A model generated the notes under the pieces. The model was not told the DNA's origin and made no database searches. It saw nothing but the letters and a program-made list of their open reading frames with translations. From positions 1 to 8,637 of the forward strand of contig SFHH01000084.1 of assembly GCA_004555735.1 (NCBI GenBank): DNA of 8,637 nucleotides, given 5' to 3'. The translations under genes were made by a program, and so were the position numbers. Within the stretch, counting starts at the first letter, position 1; each line of letters opens with the position of its first letter. Below, in pieces: positions 5,744-8,637 of the stretch. The DNA comes from Acidaminococcus fermentans (GTDB taxonomy: Bacteria; Bacillota_C; Negativicutes; Acidaminococcales; Acidaminococcaceae).

Positions 5744-8017
5744 TCATTTCTTCCGATTGTAATTGATCAGGCACCCGTCCAGGATGATTTCCTTTTCTTC
5801 CTGAGTCAGGGGCTTACAGTACAGCGCGATGGCCACAGGGCCTGCTTTTTTCATGACGTAGCCCCGGATATTGTCCAGGTCCCCTTCCAGGGCCTTCCGG
5901 ATTTCCGGCAGGTAGATCCAGTCTCCCACCTCAAAGGCTGTAGGCTCCCCTTTCAGGTGCAGGGGCAGCATGCCCCAGTTGATCACATTGCTCCGGTACC
6001 GTTTGGTGGCATAGTCCTGGGTGATATTGGCCAGGCCCCCGATCACCCGCTGGCAGCTGGCGGCCTGTTCCCGGGCAGATCCGTCCCCGGGCCGGGTAGC
6101 ATACACCAGGGACCCGATTTCCGTGTTGGCCAGGGTAGCGTCTCCCGGCAGTTCCCGGATCCGGTCCAGCACCTCCGCCAGTTCTGGCAGGTCCTTCCCA
6201 GCTTCCCGGGCCAGTTCCAGTTCCTTCACCGCCTTGGTCCGTCCCACATATTCCGGATCCCGGCGACTCAAGGTGAATTCCGCCAGCCCCAGGGGATTGG
6301 ACCGGTAGGAAGAGGTTTCCCCGGAGGGGATCAGTTCGTCCGTGGTAGTCACCGGGTCCAAAATCTTGGAGCACACCTGGAGCAACACATTGTCCCCCAG
6401 GGCGGGCATTTCCGGCCAGTCCTTGATATTGGGTCCATAGAACAGCTTCTCTGCCGGTTCCGGCTTCCCAAACCCGTCGTAGACCCGTGCCTTGTAGGCG
6501 CTGTCATCATAATGATAGGCAGGCACCTTTCCGAACACCTCGGCAAATTCTTCCGCAGAAGTAAGGATGCCATTGTTGGCAGCGGTGGCGGCGATGCTCC
6601 GGGCATCCATCAGGGCCACGGCGGCCATCTGTCCCTGGCCCGGCTTGGACCCCTCCCGGTTAGGGAAGTTCCGGGTGTTGTGCCGGATGGAAAGACCGTT
6701 GTTCCCTGGGGTGTCCCCGGCCCCGAAGCAGGGTCCGCAAAAAGCGGTCTTCACCACGGCCCCGGCGGCCATCAAATCACCCAGCATCCCTTTTTTCATC
6801 AGATCCATGTACACCGGCAGAGAGGAAGGATACACGTTCAGGGCGAATTCCCCGCTGCCCATGGACCGGCCCCGGAGCAGGGCAGCCGCTTCCGCCACAT
6901 TGGAATAGTTGCCGCCGGAGCAGCCACCGATGACCCCCTGCTGGACCTGGAGCTTCCCGTCCCGGATCTTGTCGGTGAGGGTGTAAGCCGCACGTCCCCG
7001 GGCCACTTCCGCCGCTTTCTTTTCCGTCTCCCGGAGGATATCTTCCAGGTTGGCGTTCAGTTCGTCGATGGTATAAGCATTGGAAGGATGGAAAGGCAGG
7101 GCAATCATGGGCTTCACCGTGGACAGGTCCAGGGTGATACAGCCGTCATAATAGGCCAAGGGCCCCGGCTCCAGTTCCTTATAGTCCCCTTCCCGGCCGT
7201 GTTCCTGTAAAAAGGCACGGGTATCCTCATCTGTCCGCCAGATAGAGGACAGACAGGTGGTTTCCGTGGTCATCACATCCACTGCGTTCCGGTAATCAGT
7301 GGTCATAGAGGAAACCCCCGGCCCCACGAATTCCATCACCTTGTTCTTCACATAACCGTTCTGGAACACCGCCCGGCACAGGGCCAGGGCGATATCCTGG
7401 GGTCCTACCCAGGGTTGGGGACGGCCGGTAAGGTACACCGCCACCACTTCCGGATAGTCCGTATCCCAGGTGTCCCCCAGGATCTGCTTGTCCAGTTCGC
7501 CTCCGCCTTCTCCTACGGCCATGGTACCAAGAGCCCCGTAGCGGGTGTGAGAATCGGACCCTAGGATCATCTTCCCGCAGCCGGCATGCCGTTCCCGCAT
7601 ATACTGGTGGATCACCGCCACATGGGGCGGCACGAAGATGCCCCCGTACTTCTTGGCAGCCGTGAGGCCGAAGAGATGGTCGTCCTCGTTGATGGTCCCT
7701 CCCACCGCGCACAGGGAGTTGTGGCAGCAGGTGAGCACATAGGGCAGGGGGAAATGGTCCATGCCGGAAGCCCGGGCGGTCTGGATGATCCCCACATAGG
7801 TCAGATCATGGGAAGTCAGAGCATCGTAGCGGATCTTCAGCTTCTTGGGGTCCCCGCTGGTGTTGTGGCTCTGGAGGATGCTCCAGGCGATTGTCCCCTG
7901 CCGGCCGGTTTCCCGGTCCACAGGCTGCCCGGCTCTGGCCTGGGCGGCGGCTTGGTCTTCTTCCGGGAACAGGTCCCGGCCGTTGAGCAGATAGGCTCCG
8001 TTTTTGTACAATTCCAT
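5744..8017 (-). CDS. Aconitase-family hydratase, YbhJ-like
   Basis: A 757-residue cytoplasmic [4Fe-4S] hydro-lyase of the aconitase superfamily, close to the length of E. coli YbhJ (about 750), whose substrate is not established. The three cluster cysteines are visible as C366 (GGCSGG) and C427/C430 (CGPC). Other aconitase-like features are D87-H88, H137, GSDSHT (153-158), the arginines R449 and R454 in RNFPNRE, and GSAREQAA (646-653), which aligns with the substrate-loop GSSREHAA of aconitase with Ser to Ala and His to Gln changes. The swivelling domain-4 region follows (GMLPLHL, 682-688). The sequence around CGPCFGAGDTPGN differs from citrate-cycle aconitases, so citrate/isocitrate specificity should not be assumed. 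I chose ATG 8017 because GAGGTG (8029-8024) lies six bases upstream; the in-frame GTG at 8026 is part of that site. The carrier gene ends 21 bases upstream, indicating one operon. The only downstream hairpin seen is in the inverted-repeat element. Confidence 0.9.
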   Translation of the reverse strand: MELYKNGAYLLNGRDLFPEEDQAAAQARAGQPVDRETGRQGTIAWSILQSHNTSGDPKKLKIRYDALTSHDLTYVGIIQTARASGMDHFPLPYVLTCCHNSLCAVGGTINEDDHLFGLTAAKKYGGIFVPPHVAVIHQYMRERHAGCGKMILGSDSHTRYGALGTMAVGEGGGELDKQILGDTWDTDYPEVVAVYLTGRPQPWVGPQDIALALCRAVFQNGYVKNKVMEFVGPGVSSMTTDYRNAVDVMTTETTCLSSIWRTDEDTRAFLQEHGREGDYKELEPGPLAYYDGCITLDLSTVKPMIALPFHPSNAYTIDELNANLEDILRETEKKAAEVARGRAAYTLTDKIRDGKLQVQQGVIGGCSGGNYSNVAEAAALLRGRSMGSGEFALNVYPSSLPVYMDLMKKGMLGDLMAAGAVVKTAFCGPCFGAGDTPGNNGLSIRHNTRNFPNREGSKPGQGQMAAVALMDARSIAATAANNGILTSAEEFAEVFGKVPAYHYDDSAYKARVYDGFGKPEPAEKLFYGPNIKDWPEMPALGDNVLLQVCSKILDPVTTTDELIPSGETSSYRSNPLGLAEFTLSRRDPEYVGRTKAVKELELAREAGKDLPELAEVLDRIRELPGDATLANTEIGSLVYATRPGDGSAREQAASCQRVIGGLANITQDYATKRYRSNVINWGMLPLHLKGEPTAFEVGDWIYLPEIRKALEGDLDNIRGYVMKKAGPVAIALYCKPLTQEEKEIILDGCLINYNRKK

Positions 8018-8023
8018 TTCATT

Positions 8024-8029
8024 CACCTC
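8024..8029 (-). promoter_or_regulatory. Shine-Dalgarno site that fixes the hydratase start
   Basis: The minus strand reads GAGGTG, six bases before ATG 8017. The in-frame GTG at 8026-8024 is the last part of this site, so it is an unlikely start. The site lies in the 21-base gap after the carrier stop codon, consistent with translation of both genes from one message. Confidence 0.7.
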
Positions 8030-8038
8030 ATTGACAGA

Positions 8039-8637
8039 TTACTGGAACAGGCCGCCCAGGTTGAACACGTGGAGGGCCGCCATGAGCACGTTGACCCCTA
8101 CATTGGCCACGCTGAGCAGGAACAGGGTCCGGAACATGGTATTCATTTCATAGATTGTGGTCTCTTTGGCCGCCGAATAGGAAGACATGATGATGGCGCC
8201 GCCAGTGGACAGAGGGCTGATGGCCGCCGCAAAGGAAGTAGCGGTGATGGCGGAGATCAGTTCCACATACCCTACCTGCCCGGCAAAGTTTCCGGTGATC
8301 TGGTGGGCGATGGGATACAGGGCGGGCATCACCACGCCGGTGGTGGAGCTGACCCAGGACAGGATGCCGCTGGTGGCGGCCATGATGGGCACCGCGGTGT
8401 TTTCGGTCATAAGAGAGGCCAGGAAGTCGGACACCAGTTTCACGCCTCCCAGTTTGGTGATGACGCTGACCAGCACCCCCACCCCACAGATCATCATCAG
8501 GGTGCCCCAGGGAATCTGCCGGATGGCCTGTTTTTCATCTGCACATTTCAGCAGGATCAGCACCGCAGCTGCCACAAAGGCAAACAGGCCCGTATCCATC
8601 TTGAAGCCGATGCAGAAGATGACCATCACAGCGATAG
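8039..8637 (-). CDS. MatC-like organic-acid carrier of the ion transporter superfamily, C-terminal part
   Basis: The last 199 or so codons of a membrane protein whose start lies beyond the right edge; the frame is open to the end of the window. About five to six hydrophobic segments are visible. Two conserved-looking loops stand out: SWVSSTTGVVMPALYPIA, and AAISPLSTGGAIIMSS about 40 residues later. This STTGVxMPAL plus SPLSTxGA pair is what I recall from the C-terminal half of MatC-type dicarboxylate carriers and related SLC13/IT-superfamily permeases, where such re-entrant loops bind substrate and Na+. The protein would import a di- or tricarboxylate across the inner membrane. The stop (TAA, 8041-8039) lies 21 bases before the hydratase start, so the imported acid is plausibly the hydratase substrate. 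The exact subfamily cannot be settled without the N-terminal half. Confidence 0.8.
   Translation of the reverse strand, partial: IAVMVIFCIGFKMDTGLFAFVAAAVLILLKCADEKQAIRQIPWGTLMMICGVGVLVSVITKLGGVKLVSDFLASLMTENTAVPIMAATSGILSWVSSTTGVVMPALYPIAHQITGNFAGQVGYVELISAITATSFAAAISPLSTGGAIIMSSYSAAKETTIYEMNTMFRTLFLLSVANVGVNVLMAALHVFNLGGLFQ

Noticed and set aside
5957..7210. A 417-codon open frame on the plus strand, antisense to the hydratase
   Set aside because: Same reasoning: low-complexity His/Gly/Pro/Gln-rich translation opposite a clear aconitase-family gene, with no family signature.

Overview
The window most resembles a chromosomal segment from a GC-rich Firmicute-type bacterium. It carries strong AGGAGG-type ribosome binding sites, a LeuRS without the long insert before KMSKS, and a ComEA with the SLBB-plus-HhH layout. 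The mix of genes (competence, COG1768-type phosphohydrolase, Lgt, aconitase-like hydratase beside a MatC-like carrier) suggests a Negativicute such as Acidaminococcus. That genus call is an inference from gene content and composition, not a database result. No gene-free stretch exceeds 300 bases, and no rRNA, tRNA, CRISPR array or insertion sequence was seen.

Left part (1-3904, minus strand): leuS is followed by a strong hairpin and then the competence pair comEA-comEC. comEC starts one base after the comEA stop and runs off the left edge. These two genes would encode the periplasmic DNA receptor and the inner-membrane channel for DNA uptake. leuS encodes leucyl-tRNA synthetase with intact HMGH and KMSKS motifs.

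Middle part (3905-5577): a 155-base divergent intergenic region holds two good sigma-70-type promoters whose -10 boxes overlap by two bases. One drives leuS leftward; the other drives a COG1768-type metallophosphoesterase and lgt rightward. lgt (prolipoprotein diacylglyceryl transferase) ends inside its own rho-independent terminator.

Right part (5584-8637): a 155-base element bounded by 33/34-base imperfect inverted repeats, with several nested hairpins, sits between the convergent lgt and hydratase genes. It looks like a MITE-like or structured intergenic repeat. The minus-strand pair beyond it is a MatC/ion-transporter-superfamily carrier (partial at the right edge) and a YbhJ-like aconitase-family hydratase 21 bases downstream. 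Their spacing suggests one transcript for import and (de)hydration of an organic acid.

Most of the window is ordinary housekeeping sequence. The parts most worth following up are the carrier-hydratase operon, the inverted-repeat element, and the interlocked promoters.
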